Shown: positions 35,008-44,407 of the stretch, piece after piece
Layout of the letters: the number at the start of each line of letters is the position of its first letter
Position numbering within the stretch: position 1 is the stretch's first letter
Source: Natrinema salifodinae
Lineage (GTDB): Archaea > Halobacteriota > Halobacteria > Halobacteriales > Natrialbaceae
DNA length: 64,000 nucleotides
Reading direction: 5' to 3'
NCBI RefSeq assembly: GCF_900110455.1
Contig: NZ_FOIS01000003.1
Location: 389,491 to 453,490, forward strand
Translations under genes and position numbers: made by a program
The notes under the pieces: model-generated
What the model saw: the letters and a program-made list of their open reading frames with translations, nothing else
Told to the model about the DNA's origin: nothing
Databases searched by the model: none

Positions 35008-36651
35008 TTATTGCGACTGATACCGTCCGCGGCCCTCGACCTCTCGCAGCCGTTCGAGCACTCGCTCGTCGCCGACCGCGCGGTACCCCTCGCGGACGGC
35101 CTCCCGGAGCGGGGCGGGCTCGTCCGCGGTGCCGACCAGGCTCTGGTCGAAAACGTGGAGGTCCATCGCATAGTCCTCGACGTGGTCGGTGTGGTAGCCG
35201 AGCCCGAAGTCGATGAGGTAGGTACGGTCTCCGTCGACGCGAACGTTCCGCGTCGTCGGATCCCCGTGGACGAACCCCGCCTGGTGCAGCCGCGCCAGGT
35301 GCCGTCCCACGTCGCGCACGCGGTCGGGGGCCAGCGCGTCCCGGAGATCGCGCTCGCCGACGTACTCGAGTTCGAGGCGCGCGTCCCGCGAATCGACGTC
35401 CGAGAGGACCGGCGTCGGCACGCCCTCGCGGCGGGCCAGGCTCGTCAGCCTGGCCTCTAAGGTCGTCCGCTCGCGGCGGAGGCGCTCGTCGAGGTCGGGG
35501 TGGCGATACCGCTTGGGCTCGCGGCGTTTCGTCACCAGGCCCGCGTCGGGCGCGACGTCGACGAGGGCCTCGGCGCCGCGGACCTGCGTCCGTTCGTCGC
35601 CCGCGGCGTCCGCGCCGCGGCCAGCGGCGAGTTCGGGTTCGTCCCGCCGCCACGTCACCGGCACCTGGTCCGGCCGGAAGTCGGGGTCGACGCGCGAGTC
35701 CTCGAGCGCGAGGGTGTCGCCGGCGTCGTACATCTTCGCGCCGAGGACGGCGATCATGCCGGCGTTGTCCCGCAGGAATCGCGGTTCGGGGGCGTGGAAC
35801 GCGGCGCCGCGCTGGTCGCACATCTCCTGAAGCATCTCGCGCAGGCGGGCGTTCTGCCCGACGCCGCCGCCCAACACGAGTTCGTCGCTACCGGTCAGCG
35901 AGAGGGCGCGTTCCGAGACCTCGGTCAGCATCCCGAAGATCGTCTCCTGCAGGGAGTAACAGATGTCGTCGACCGGGACGTCGTCGTCGTATCGCTGTTT
36001 CGCGGCGCTCATGATCCCCGAAAACGAGAAGTCCATCCCCTTGACGACGTAGGGGAGGTCGACGTACCTGCCGTCCTCGGCGGCCGCCTCGACCTTGGGA
36101 CCGCCGGGGTGGGACCAGCCGACGTGGCGGGTGAACTTGTCGATCGCGTTGCCGACGCCGGTGTCCATCGTCTCGCCGAGCACCCGGTAGCGCCCGTTGC
36201 GGTAGGCCAGCAGGTGGGCGTTCGCGCCGCTGGCGTTGAGACAAACCGGCGACTCGAAGTCCGCGGTGTGGCGACCGATCTCGAGGTGGGCGACCATGTG
36301 GTTGACGCCGACCAGCGGCACGTCGAGCGCCTGACTCAGCGCGCGCGCGGCGGTGCCGACGACCCGCAGGCACGGTCCCAGGCCGGGGCCACGGGAGAAG
36401 GCGACCGCGTCGACGGGCGACTCCGTGGCCGGCCCGTCGTGGGTCTCACGGGCGTGGTCGAGCGCTCGCTCGACGACCCGCGGGACGGCGTCGTGCATGT
36501 GTTCGGACGCTTCGCGGGGGTGAATGCCGCCGCTGTCGGGCTGGTAGGCGTCGCTCTCGATGAAAACGTCGTCGGATCCGGCGTCGAAGACGGCCGCGCT
36601 GGCGGCCCAGGCGGTGCCTTCGATACCGAGGATTCTGGTGTCGGAACTCAC
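35008..36651 (-). CDS. kae1: Fused Kae1-Bud32: tRNA N6-threonylcarbamoyladenosine synthase and Bud32 kinase
   Basis: A 547-residue KEOPS-complex fusion for t6A37 modification of ANN-decoding tRNAs. The Kae1 part (about 1-330) has RILGIEGTAWAASAAVFD, the metal histidines H118 and H122 in NHMVAHLEIGRH and LRDNAGMIAVLG with the third metal ligand. The Bud32 part has a degenerate N-lobe and the catalytic loop HGDPTTRNVRV with IDFGLGYHTDHVEDYAMDL. The linker between is about 40 residues. This fusion is typical of several euryarchaea. The start is at 36651. Confidence 0.96.
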   Translation of the reverse strand: MSSDTRILGIEGTAWAASAAVFDAGSDDVFIESDAYQPDSGGIHPREASEHMHDAVPRVVERALDHARETHDGPATESPVDAVAFSRGPGLGPCLRVVGTAARALSQALDVPLVGVNHMVAHLEIGRHTADFESPVCLNASGANAHLLAYRNGRYRVLGETMDTGVGNAIDKFTRHVGWSHPGGPKVEAAAEDGRYVDLPYVVKGMDFSFSGIMSAAKQRYDDDVPVDDICYSLQETIFGMLTEVSERALSLTGSDELVLGGGVGQNARLREMLQEMCDQRGAAFHAPEPRFLRDNAGMIAVLGAKMYDAGDTLALEDSRVDPDFRPDQVPVTWRRDEPELAAGRGADAAGDERTQVRGAEALVDVAPDAGLVTKRREPKRYRHPDLDERLRRERTTLEARLTSLARREGVPTPVLSDVDSRDARLELEYVGERDLRDALAPDRVRDVGRHLARLHQAGFVHGDPTTRNVRVDGDRTYLIDFGLGYHTDHVEDYAMDLHVFDQSLVGTADEPAPLREAVREGYRAVGDERVLERLREVEGRGRYQSQ

Positions 36652-36729
36652 AGTTACGTGTGATAGCAGTACCGGCCGCGGCTGCAGGCCGCGGTAGGCA
36701 CAGAAACGGAGTGCGGTTACTCGTCGCCG

Positions 36730-36864
36730 TTACTCCCACTCGGTGTAGCCGCACTTCCCGCAGTGCAGGCGGTCACCGTGGTCGGCGAGGAACACGTCAC
36801 CACACCGGGGACACTGGTCGCGGTCGGTGCTCCCGTCGTCGTCGTAGAGTTCGTAGCGAGCCAT
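36730..36864 (-). CDS. rps27ae: 30S ribosomal protein S27ae
   Basis: A 44-residue zinc-ribbon ribosomal protein. It starts [11 protein letters not shown] and has four zinc cysteines at C18, C21, C35 and C38 (QCPRCGD and HCGKCGY), ending YTEWE. Its ATG directly follows the S24e stop with no gap, the standard archaeal S24e-S27ae pair. Confidence 0.95.
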   Translation of the reverse strand: MARYELYDDDGSTDRDQCPRCGDVFLADHGDRLHCGKCGYTEWE

Positions 36865-37179
36865 TTACGCTTCCTCCGCTTCGGCCTCGGCCTCCTCTTC
36901 GGCGCCGATCTTGTTGCGCTCGAGCATGTGGTCCTGTTCGACCTCGCGGGCGTAGTCGGCCGTGTCGTAGACCTTGGCCTCGCCAACGGTCTTGCGCATC
37001 CCGAACTTGGTGTCGAGCTGGCGGATGACGACCTCGTCGGCGTCCTTGTTCAGCTTCGCCGCCAGGCTGTCCCGAACCTGCAGTCGCGAGGGCGTGGCGT
37101 CCTCGTGGACGAGTTCGAAGGTCACGTCCGTCCGATGCAACATGGGGTTCTCCTGCTCGGAGATGATGTCGACGTCCAT
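36865..37179 (-). CDS. rps24e: 30S ribosomal protein S24e
   Basis: A 104-residue ribosomal protein. MDVDIISEQENPMLHRTDV and ATPSRLQVRDSLAAKLN are the family's N-terminal block, and IRQLDTKFGMRKTVGEAKVY the central signature. An acidic tail (EEEAEAEAEEA) is halophilic. It heads a two-gene operon with S27ae and probably the kae1-bud32 gene downstream. Confidence 0.97.
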   Translation of the reverse strand: MDVDIISEQENPMLHRTDVTFELVHEDATPSRLQVRDSLAAKLNKDADEVVIRQLDTKFGMRKTVGEAKVYDTADYAREVEQDHMLERNKIGAEEEAEAEAEEA

Positions 37180-37332
37180 GATATCACTCAGTTACTCTAC
37201 TATCTCCGTGTAGCGCCTAAAAGGATTTCGAAGCGGCCACTGTCGTGCCGCCGAGCGATCGTCGGCAGATCGGCGAGCGCGCCGGCGACGGGTATGAAAG
37301 TATTTACTGAGTTACCGAATACGATGACAATA

Positions 37333-38538
37333 ATGCCCTCCAGACGACAGTTGCTCGCCTGCGGCGGACTCGCCGTCACCGGCCTGGTCGGCGGTCGCGC
37401 CGCCCTGGTCGAGGGGACGGCCGCCGCCGCGCTCGAGTGGCCGATGGCCCGCTACGACGCCGCCGGCACCGGGTACAATCCCGCGGCGTCGGGGCCGAAA
37501 GACGACGTCGAACCCGCGTGGACGGGCGCACTCGAGAGCAGCGGCGGCTTCGAGATCGATCCGCCTGTGCTCGTCGACGGCACAGTCTACGCCGGCACCG
37601 ATGCCCTCATCGCGTTCGACGCCGACACCGGAGACGTCCGCTTCTCGTACGGTACCGCGTACGGATCGACTCCCGCTCGCGCGCGCTCGTCGATCTATCG
37701 GACCGACACGCTGGTGGTCAGTTCGACGGACGGACTCGTCGGACTGAACGCCGGCGGTGGCCTCGGCCCGGGAGCGATTCGACTCGGCGCCGAACGCTGG
37801 CGCGGCCCGAGTCAGGCCGCGGGATCGTCGATCTTCGGACCGCCGGAGATACCGCCGCCCGTCGCGGTCGGTGACACGGCGTACGCCGTGATCCCTGATG
37901 CCGGCTCGATCGTCGCTCTCGCGGCCGACAACGGTCGCGAACGGTGGCGACGGACGATCGAGTACGACGAGGCCACCGTCACCCCGCGCCGACCGGCGGT
38001 TCGCGACGGCACCGTCTTCGTCACCGCCTGGCCCCATCAGGTGCGGGCGTTCGACGCCGAAACGGGGGCCGAGCGGTGGCGCACCGACCACCCGGAGCAG
38101 ATGGTCCTCGCGCCGACGGCGACCACGAATGGCCTCCTCGTCCCGTCCAGATCCGGACTCAGGCTGTACGAGGCCGACGGTGACGGCGACACCCGCTGGA
38201 AGCGCGATTTCGACGGGAACGCGACCGCCGGGGCCGCCGCCGTCGCCGACGGTCGCGTCTTCGTCGCAGACGGCACCGAATCGCTGCGCGCGCTCGATCT
38301 CGAAACGGGCGAGGAAGAGTGGTCGGTGCCGTTCACCCACGAGGCGACGCCGGTCGTCGCCGACGGCGTCGTCTACGTCACGCGCGACGGCTACGACCTC
38401 GTCGCGTTCGACGCCGAGACGGGCGACCAGCGATTCACTCGCCAGGCGAAGTGGTCTCTGTCGACCCCCGCGATCGGTGACGGGGTCCTCTACATCGTCG
38501 ACGGCGATCGGGTGCTCGCCCTCGAGGAGGCAGCATGA
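37333..38538 (+). CDS. PQQ-like beta-propeller repeat protein (BamB-like), exported
   Basis: A 401-residue protein with a probable twin-arginine signal (SRRQLLACGGLAVTGLVG) and a beta-propeller body. At least five PQQ-type repeats end in a D-x-x-T-G-x-x-x-W/F pattern: AFDADTGDVRF, ALAADNGRERW, AFDAETGAERW, ALDLETGEEEW and AFDAETGDQRF. Such domains often serve as protein scaffolds rather than quinoprotein enzymes; no ligand-binding set for PQQ is recognisable. ATGs at 37324 and 37333 are both possible; 37333 puts the twin arginines at residues 4-5. The next gene overlaps by 4 bp (ATGA). Confidence 0.82.
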   Translation: MPSRRQLLACGGLAVTGLVGGRAALVEGTAAAALEWPMARYDAAGTGYNPAASGPKDDVEPAWTGALESSGGFEIDPPVLVDGTVYAGTDALIAFDADTGDVRFSYGTAYGSTPARARSSIYRTDTLVVSSTDGLVGLNAGGGLGPGAIRLGAERWRGPSQAAGSSIFGPPEIPPPVAVGDTAYAVIPDAGSIVALAADNGRERWRRTIEYDEATVTPRRPAVRDGTVFVTAWPHQVRAFDAETGAERWRTDHPEQMVLAPTATTNGLLVPSRSGLRLYEADGDGDTRWKRDFDGNATAGAAAVADGRVFVADGTESLRALDLETGEEEWSVPFTHEATPVVADGVVYVTRDGYDLVAFDAETGDQRFTRQAKWSLSTPAIGDGVLYIVDGDRVLALEEAA

Positions 38539-39530
38539 CCGACGAGTCGCCGGACGCCGGTTCCGGGTTCGAGTTCGGTACCGAGACGGAGCTAGCAGCC
38601 ACCGGTGACCGTGACAGCGACGGCGACAGTGACAGCGATCCCGATCGAGGTGAGGAACGAACTTGGGAGCGACTCCCGATACCGGAGCTGACGTCCTCGG
38701 CGGGACGGGACGCGCGGTCCGCGTCCGACGACGGCCCGTCATCGTCGTTCGCCGTGGCGATCGCACGGATCCGACGGGAGCCGACGCTCCTGCTGCCGTT
38801 TCTCGCCGCCGGCCTCGTCCTCACCGTCCTCGATCTGCTCCGGCGCCGGGACCCGCTCCCGGTACTGGTCGACGACGATCCGACGATCGGTGTCGAGTTC
38901 GTCGGCTATCCGACCGGCGTCCCGGAAACGGTGCGCTCGCTGGCGGCGTTGATCGATCTGAAACTTCCCTACCTGCTCTGGGGGATCGGCCTCGAGGTCC
39001 TCGCGCTCCTGGCCGTCGTGGCCGCCGGAACCGCGACGATCGCTCGCACCCTCGCGATCGGCGACGGCCGCGAGCGATGGGACGATTGGCGCGACTGGTC
39101 CGCGGCGCTCTCGGCCCGGCGGCTGCTCGCGTACCTCGGCCTGATCGCGCTGTTCGACGCGGCCTGGCGAGTTATCGGCTCGTTCGGCGAGTTCGGTCTG
39201 CTCGTCGGCACGCTCGTCGCCGTGCCGCTGTTTGCCGTGTACGTGCGCTGTTTCGTCGCTCCCGCGGCCGTCGTCGTCGGCGGTGAAAACGGCGCGGGAC
39301 CGCTGACGGCGCTTCGTCGCAGCGTCCGCGCGACCCGCGGGCGCGGCTGGTCGATCCTCGCGCTCGTGCTCAGTTACGGGCTCGCGGCCTGGCTCCTGTC
39401 GCTCGTCTCCGTCATCGGGACGGCGCTCAGTACCGCCGTCGTCGGATCGCTCCACGCCGTCTCGGCGGCGGTCATCTGGGAACGGGCGAGCGACCGGGAC
39501 GAGCGAGCAACGGGCCGGCCCGACGAGTGA
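38535..39530 (+). CDS. Integral membrane protein of unknown function
   Basis: A 331-residue protein with about 75 acidic, Ser/Asp-rich disordered N-terminal residues, then about five or six membrane spans (PTLLLPFLAAGLVLTVLDLL, LLWGIGLEVLALLAVVAAG, LLVGTLVAVPLFAVYVRCFV, ILALVLSYGLAAWLLSLV). The composition resembles haloarchaeal DUF4013/DUF7847-like polytopic proteins, but the family is not certain. Its start overlaps the PQQ-propeller stop by 4 bp, so the two are translationally coupled and may work together. Confidence 0.75.
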   Translation: MTDESPDAGSGFEFGTETELAATGDRDSDGDSDSDPDRGEERTWERLPIPELTSSAGRDARSASDDGPSSSFAVAIARIRREPTLLLPFLAAGLVLTVLDLLRRRDPLPVLVDDDPTIGVEFVGYPTGVPETVRSLAALIDLKLPYLLWGIGLEVLALLAVVAAGTATIARTLAIGDGRERWDDWRDWSAALSARRLLAYLGLIALFDAAWRVIGSFGEFGLLVGTLVAVPLFAVYVRCFVAPAAVVVGGENGAGPLTALRRSVRATRGRGWSILALVLSYGLAAWLLSLVSVIGTALSTAVVGSLHAVSAAVIWERASDRDERATGRPDE

Positions 39531-39561
39531 CCGCTGCTCGCTGCCGGCTCTCGACCGCGCG

Positions 39562-40674
39562 TCAGGCAACCGCCGCCAGGCCGCGGGGCGTCTGCGCCTC
39601 GAACGCGTCGGCCCAGTCGATGCCGACCTGTATCCACGAGTCGCCGAAGTCCCGCGTGACGAACAGCCCGAAGTTGTTCGCGGCGTAGACGACGCCGGGG
39701 TCGCCGACCGTCGCGAACACCGTCCGGACGACGCCGTCGCCGGTCGGAAGGCCGCGGTCGTCGAGGCGTTCCCACTCGGCGTCCTCGCCGTCCGCGTTCT
39801 CTCTACCGTCCTTGCGATAGACGTACGATTCCGCTCGGCTCGCGGTATGGGCCGTCGACGCGCCCCTGGCGCTCGAGACGAGGACGCGGTCCGGATCGCC
39901 GGGGTCGGGGACGACGCTCCAGCAGTACCGATGGTCGAGTCCGTCCTGCGGCCGTCGCCACGACTGGCCGCCGTCGTCGCTCTCGGCGTAGCCGTCGCCG
40001 GCCGCGGCGTAGAGCCGCCCCTCGCGGTCGGGGTGGGTCGCCAGGCTGTGGTTGTCTCGGCGGGCGCCCGCGGGTCGCTCGCGCCAGGTCGTGCCGCCGT
40101 CGGGGGTGTAAACGAACGCGCCGGCCTCGATACCGACGTAGAGCCGTTCGGGATCGAACGGATCGACCTCGAGCCAGCGGACGTGGTGGGTGTGGGGACG
40201 CGGCGGAAAGAACCACTCGTCGGCCGAGGGGAGATCGGTCAGTCCGTCGAGTCGGGACCAGGCGTCGCCGCCGTCGCGCGAGCGATAGATCCGGCTGGGT
40301 TCGGTCCCGGCGTAGACGACCTGCGGATCGTGCGGGCTGACGGTCAGGGACATCACGGCGTCGCTCTCGCGGTCGGGGTCGGCGGCACCGTCTCCGTTCG
40401 CGTTCGCACCGCCGCGGTCGCTGCGAGCGCTTGCCGAGTCGTCGACGACGAATGCGGTGTCGAGGCGGTCGAACGTCTCACCGCCGTCGGTGCTGCGGAA
40501 GAGACCGCTCTCGAAGGTGCCGACGAAGAGCCGCTCCGCGGCGTCGGGATGAGTTGCGACGCACTCGAGGTCGTCCCCCTGGAGTCGCGTCTCGGTCGTC
40601 CAGTCGTCGGGTGCGGCCGCGTCGCCCCGACAGACGAGCAGTCGGTCCCGAAGCGCTATCGATACCGTCACCAT
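39562..40674 (-). CDS. BNR/Asp-box beta-propeller protein
   Basis: A 370-residue protein with five Asp-box turns: FRSTDGGETF, YRSRDGGDAW, YTPDGGTTW, ESDDGGQSW and TRDFGDSW. Each is followed by a strand such as RLYVGIEAGAFV or VVYAGTEPSRIY, as in sialidase/VPS10-like propellers. No signal peptide and no sialidase catalytic triad is seen, so an enzymatic role is not supported. It converges with the membrane-protein gene, making two unrelated propellers neighbours. Confidence 0.82.
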   Translation of the reverse strand: MVTVSIALRDRLLVCRGDAAAPDDWTTETRLQGDDLECVATHPDAAERLFVGTFESGLFRSTDGGETFDRLDTAFVVDDSASARSDRGGANANGDGAADPDRESDAVMSLTVSPHDPQVVYAGTEPSRIYRSRDGGDAWSRLDGLTDLPSADEWFFPPRPHTHHVRWLEVDPFDPERLYVGIEAGAFVYTPDGGTTWRERPAGARRDNHSLATHPDREGRLYAAAGDGYAESDDGGQSWRRPQDGLDHRYCWSVVPDPGDPDRVLVSSARGASTAHTASRAESYVYRKDGRENADGEDAEWERLDDRGLPTGDGVVRTVFATVGDPGVVYAANNFGLFVTRDFGDSWIQVGIDWADAFEAQTPRGLAAVA

Positions 40675-40787
40675 GAGTAATCGAACGGGCTCCGAACAGA
40701 TACGCTTCGCGCCGATCTGTGAACCGTGTCAACGATCCATCCAATTCATTAATGATGGGTGTGACACCAGTTCTGGGTAGTTCGAAG

Positions 40788-42296
40788 ATGGCCACGTTCA
40801 CTCGCCGCGCCGTCGACTGCGTTCGTCCGTTTGCGGTCGCCTTACTCGGACTTGGAGTCCTCGCCATCGTCGCGGCGTACGTGGTGACGTTCGGCGGTCC
40901 GTACCCACGGTTGGTGCTCGGACTGATCCTGCCGACGGCGGTCGGCCTCGGGTTCGTCCGGTACGGGCTGTGGATCCGCGATCGGGCAGTCGGTGACGGG
41001 ACCGGGGCCGGCGCGGGGGCCGATCCCGATCGGGCGACGGTCGTCACCCTCTGTTCGTGCGCCTGTGGCGTCCTGCTCACGCTCGTCTGTCTGGGGAGCC
41101 TCGCCCTTCTCTCACCAAGGATCGGTGGTAGCAGCGACCTCGCGAAGCCGGTCCTCAACTCGTTGAGCACCGGGCTCGGACTGGGGGCGATCATCGGCCA
41201 CGCCTTCGTCGAACTCTCGCGACACCGCCGCGAGAACGACCGTCTCTTGCGGGCCGTCGACGCCTCGATGGACGGCATCGCGGTCGTCGTCGACGGCGAC
41301 CATCACCACGTCAACGACGCGTACGCCTCCCTCTACGGCCTCCGAGACGGCGACGCCCTCGAAGGTCGTCCGTGGACCGAACGGTACACGAAGGACTCCC
41401 GGCAGCGTATCGACCGCGAGGTCCGGCCGGCCGTCGCCGAGCGCAACTTCTGGCGCGGCCGGCTGACCGGAACGCGCCCCGACGGCACGACGTTCCCGCA
41501 GGACGTGACCGTGAGCGGGCTCGAGAACGGCTCCGTGATCGTCGCTCGCGACGTCACCGAACAACGGGACCGCGAACAGCGGATCCAGGTGCTCAACCGG
41601 GTGCTTCGGCACAACCTCCGGAACGCCTTCACCGTCATCCGCGGCCACGCGAACCTGATCGGCGAGCGCGACCCCGAACTCGAGCGCCGACACGTCCGCC
41701 CGATCCAGGCGGAGATCGACGACCTGCTCGCGACGGCCGACAAGGCCCGCAGCGCCGAACGGACACTCGACCGACACGGCCAGGCCGGTACCGTCGCGGT
41801 CACCGAAGCGGTCCAGACGGTCGCCGAGCGGGCGCGGGCGGCGCATCCGGACGCCCGCATCGTCTCGCGGATCGAGACCCCCGACGGAACGACGCCGACG
41901 ATCAACGATGCCGTGGTCGACGCCCTGAACGAACTCGTCGACAACGCGGTCCAACACAACGCCACGGACGCGCCGACCGTCGAAATCACCGCCCGAGCCG
42001 TCGAGACCGACGGTCGGTCGCGAATCGAGTTTACGGTCGCCGACGACGGGCCGGGAATTCCGCCGACCGAGCGCCGAGCGGTGCTCGAGGGGCGGGAAAC
42101 AGCGCTGGATCACGGCTCCGGGCTCGGCCTGTGGCTCGTCAACTGGATCGTCCGAACGACCGGGGGCAACCTCTCCTTTGCCGACGCTCCCGGCGATGGG
42201 ACGACCGTTCGGCTCTCGTTTCCGGACGCGACCGGGGCCGGGAGCGGGACCCGATCCGAAGCCGTGACGGATGCGCCGTCGAACGCGACGCAGTAA
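40788..42296 (+). CDS. Membrane-bound PAS sensor histidine kinase
   Basis: A 502-residue haloarchaeal-type kinase. Four N-terminal membrane spans (about 13-145, VALLGLGVLAIVAAYVV and following) precede a PAS domain with DASMDGIAVVVDGDHHHVND, the H-box VLNRVLRHNLRNAFTVIRGH, and an ATPase with NELVDNAVQHN and FTVADDGPGIPP, GSGLGLWLV. No cognate receiver adjoins; the gene converges with a Bat-type HTH regulator, a possible but unproven partner. The ATG at 40788 (MATFTRRA) was preferred over ones at 40752 and 40755, which overlap the promoter-like AT stretch. Confidence 0.85.
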   Translation: MATFTRRAVDCVRPFAVALLGLGVLAIVAAYVVTFGGPYPRLVLGLILPTAVGLGFVRYGLWIRDRAVGDGTGAGAGADPDRATVVTLCSCACGVLLTLVCLGSLALLSPRIGGSSDLAKPVLNSLSTGLGLGAIIGHAFVELSRHRRENDRLLRAVDASMDGIAVVVDGDHHHVNDAYASLYGLRDGDALEGRPWTERYTKDSRQRIDREVRPAVAERNFWRGRLTGTRPDGTTFPQDVTVSGLENGSVIVARDVTEQRDREQRIQVLNRVLRHNLRNAFTVIRGHANLIGERDPELERRHVRPIQAEIDDLLATADKARSAERTLDRHGQAGTVAVTEAVQTVAERARAAHPDARIVSRIETPDGTTPTINDAVVDALNELVDNAVQHNATDAPTVEITARAVETDGRSRIEFTVADDGPGIPPTERRAVLEGRETALDHGSGLGLWLVNWIVRTTGGNLSFADAPGDGTTVRLSFPDATGAGSGTRSEAVTDAPSNATQ

Positions 42297-42372
42297 TCGA
42301 GATCCGGCATCCGTACTCCGGCCTTCGGCCGTGCCCCAGCCCTAATTCGTCGACCAGCGGTAGAACCGGCAC

Positions 42373-43092
42373 TTATCGCGACGCCGACCGGTGCGTCGCG
42401 TTCCGGTCGCGCCCGGACTCGGCGCGCGGCCCCGTCCCGGTGACGAGCGTCGACATGAGCCGAGCCTCGATCCGGCGGAGGTGTTGCCCGACGGTTCCCG
42501 GCGAACAGTCGAGCCTGGCGGCGATGTCCTCGTAGGTCACCTGGCGGGGCTCCTCGTAGTAGCCCGCCTCGACCGCGACGCGTAACACCTCGCGCTGGCG
42601 AGCCGTCAGGGTCGCGAAGAGGCGTTCGTCGGTCGGGTCGTAATCGCCGAGCCGTTCGATCTCGACGTCGACGATTGCGCGCGTCTCCTCGATAACTCGC
42701 CGGAGCGCGTCCTCGCGGCCGATTTCGTCGACGCGGAGCCGTCTGTTTTCGGGGCCCGCGTACTCGAGCGGGTACTCCAACACCACCGCGTGTCGGTCGT
42801 GGACGGCGAGCAACTCCCGCGTGAGGTCGCTGGGCCGATAGTGCAACTGCAGGATCGTCGCGTCCCCGGCGTCGATGAGCTGGTGGTCGACGACCGTCGG
42901 CCCGGTGTCCTCGAGCGCGTCCTGAAGGGCCGCCCGATCGCCCCGAACCACTTTCTGCGTGATGATCGTTCCGTCGTCGAGCCGGTCGATGTTCCGGATC
43001 GAATCGAACGTGACTCCTCGCTCGCGGAACCGTTCTGCACCCCGGTCGAAGTAGCCTCGTTGTGGGGTGAGAACGTATGACACATGACGCAT
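42373..43092 (-). CDS. Bat-type (bacterio-opsin activator) helix-turn-helix regulator
   Basis: A 239-residue transcription factor. Its N-terminal 150 residues resemble the Bat-associated GAF/HTH-type sensor part (DDGTIITQKVVRGDRAALQD, DLTRELLAVHDRHAVVLEY), and the C-terminus has an HTH_10 domain with LTARQREVLRVAVEAGYYEE, VTYEDIAARLDCSPGTVGQH and a recognition helix continuing LRRIEARL. The ATG at 43092 is taken because the upstream codons lie in an AT-rich promoter (TTTTCTATTAGG). Targets are unknown. Confidence 0.88.
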   Translation of the reverse strand: MRHVSYVLTPQRGYFDRGAERFRERGVTFDSIRNIDRLDDGTIITQKVVRGDRAALQDALEDTGPTVVDHQLIDAGDATILQLHYRPSDLTRELLAVHDRHAVVLEYPLEYAGPENRRLRVDEIGREDALRRVIEETRAIVDVEIERLGDYDPTDERLFATLTARQREVLRVAVEAGYYEEPRQVTYEDIAARLDCSPGTVGQHLRRIEARLMSTLVTGTGPRAESGRDRNATHRSASR

Positions 43093-43291
43093 TGCGATAC
43101 AATAACCAATCCTAATAGAAAATAGTTGTGAAGGGTGGGCGCTTAATTGTACACTAACGGAAAGCATAGAAAGATGCTGGACACAATTGTTCGCCGTTCG
43201 GCTCGGCGGACCGAGGTTCGAAGCCGCTCGTCGTGTCGGCGATGCGACCGCGTGACCGGGTCCGATTACCGGAAGGACGACCGGACGGTGG

Positions 43292-44407
43292 TTACGTGTA
43301 GTAGGGCCAGTACAGCGACCGACCGGCCTTCACCAGTTTCCAGAGCGGGCTACAGCCCCGTTCCCAGACTAGCACCGGGACGGCCCGGCCGCCGAAGCCC
43401 TCCTTGAACCGATACACGCCATCCTCGAAGTCCGTGTTCGTACTGCCGAAGTCGTAGGTCTCGTAGCCGTGCTCGATCCCCCACTGGAAGACGTGATCGT
43501 AGAGCAGCTCCGAGGCGTGATCGTCGAAGTACTCCCGGGGCACGGCGGCGAAGAAGCCGTGGACCGCGTCGTGCTCGTCGTCGAGCACCTCGAGCATCCC
43601 ACCCGCGTACTCGCCGTCGATGCGGATCGTCAGCAACAGGAACCGCGACTCCATCGCCTGCAGCTGCTCGAAGAACGAGAACGGATACACGTCACCGTCG
43701 ACCCGGTCCATCACGCGCTCGTAGGTCCGATAGAACCGCTGGAGGTTCTCCCGGGTGAGCTCCTCCTCGACGATTTCGTAGTCGGCGTCGCGCCCGCGTT
43801 CGATCCCGCGTCGCCTGGTCCGACTCATATCCTCCAGAAGCTGCTCGTGTCCCTTCGTGAGATCGAGCAGGAACCGACACTCGCGTCGGAAGGGCCGGTA
43901 CCCCCACGACTGGAGCGCGTCGTTGTACCGGAGATAACTCGTGTCGAGCCCGCGGATCTGGTGAACGATCGTCGTGCCGCGACAGAGCTTCGGGACGGTC
44001 TCGACGATGCACTCGAGGGACTCCTTCGGATCGGTCGGCAGCAGGGGGCCGCCGAAACCGGGATAGAGCGACGACAGGCGATTGAACGGCGTCTTCTCGA
44101 TCTCGACGACGAAGTTGGGCATGAGGCCGATCCGGTTCCCGTCCTTGGTGACGACCAGATGCCGTGGCGTATAGTTCAAGCCCGTCTCGATCGCGTCGAG
44201 CCACTCGTATCGGTGGAAGACGCTCCCCCGACTCGAGCGGTCGACGATCCCGTTCCACTGTTCCTTTCCGACGTCACGAACCGTGTCGACGACGTCCACC
44301 TCAAGGTTCGACCGCTCGCTGACGGTGGGTCGCGCGTACCGCTCCGAAAACAGAGAGCCGATTCGATGGAGCTTCGACCGAGTGGAACCGCCGGTCTTCT
44401 GTGCCAT
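43292..44407 (-). CDS. FemAB/BioF2-like acyltransferase-fold protein
   Basis: A 371-residue protein with two GNAT-like halves as in FemAB and lipid II glycyltransferase relatives: WNGIVDRSSRGSVFHRYEWL and YPGFGGPLLPTDPKESL in the first, and RRGIERGRDADYEIVEEEL, FLLLTIRIDGEYAGGML, YETYDFGSTNTDFEDGVY in the second. FemAB enzymes transfer amino acids from aminoacyl-tRNA to peptidoglycan, which archaea lack, so the substrate here must be different, perhaps a surface glycan or peptide. No polysaccharide genes surround it. Confidence 0.85.
   Translation of the reverse strand: MAQKTGGSTRSKLHRIGSLFSERYARPTVSERSNLEVDVVDTVRDVGKEQWNGIVDRSSRGSVFHRYEWLDAIETGLNYTPRHLVVTKDGNRIGLMPNFVVEIEKTPFNRLSSLYPGFGGPLLPTDPKESLECIVETVPKLCRGTTIVHQIRGLDTSYLRYNDALQSWGYRPFRRECRFLLDLTKGHEQLLEDMSRTRRRGIERGRDADYEIVEEELTRENLQRFYRTYERVMDRVDGDVYPFSFFEQLQAMESRFLLLTIRIDGEYAGGMLEVLDDEHDAVHGFFAAVPREYFDDHASELLYDHVFQWGIEHGYETYDFGSTNTDFEDGVYRFKEGFGGRAVPVLVWERGCSPLWKLVKAGRSLYWPYYT

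Noticed and set aside
37333-37400. Lipobox-like LLAC in the PQQ-propeller signal, suggesting a lipoprotein
   Set aside because: The cysteine comes before the hydrophobic core ends, too early for a lipobox; a Tat signal fits better.
37312-38766. A 484-codon minus frame opposite the PQQ-propeller gene
   Set aside because: The plus frame has a Tat signal and regular propeller repeats; the minus product is Arg/Gly-rich shadow.
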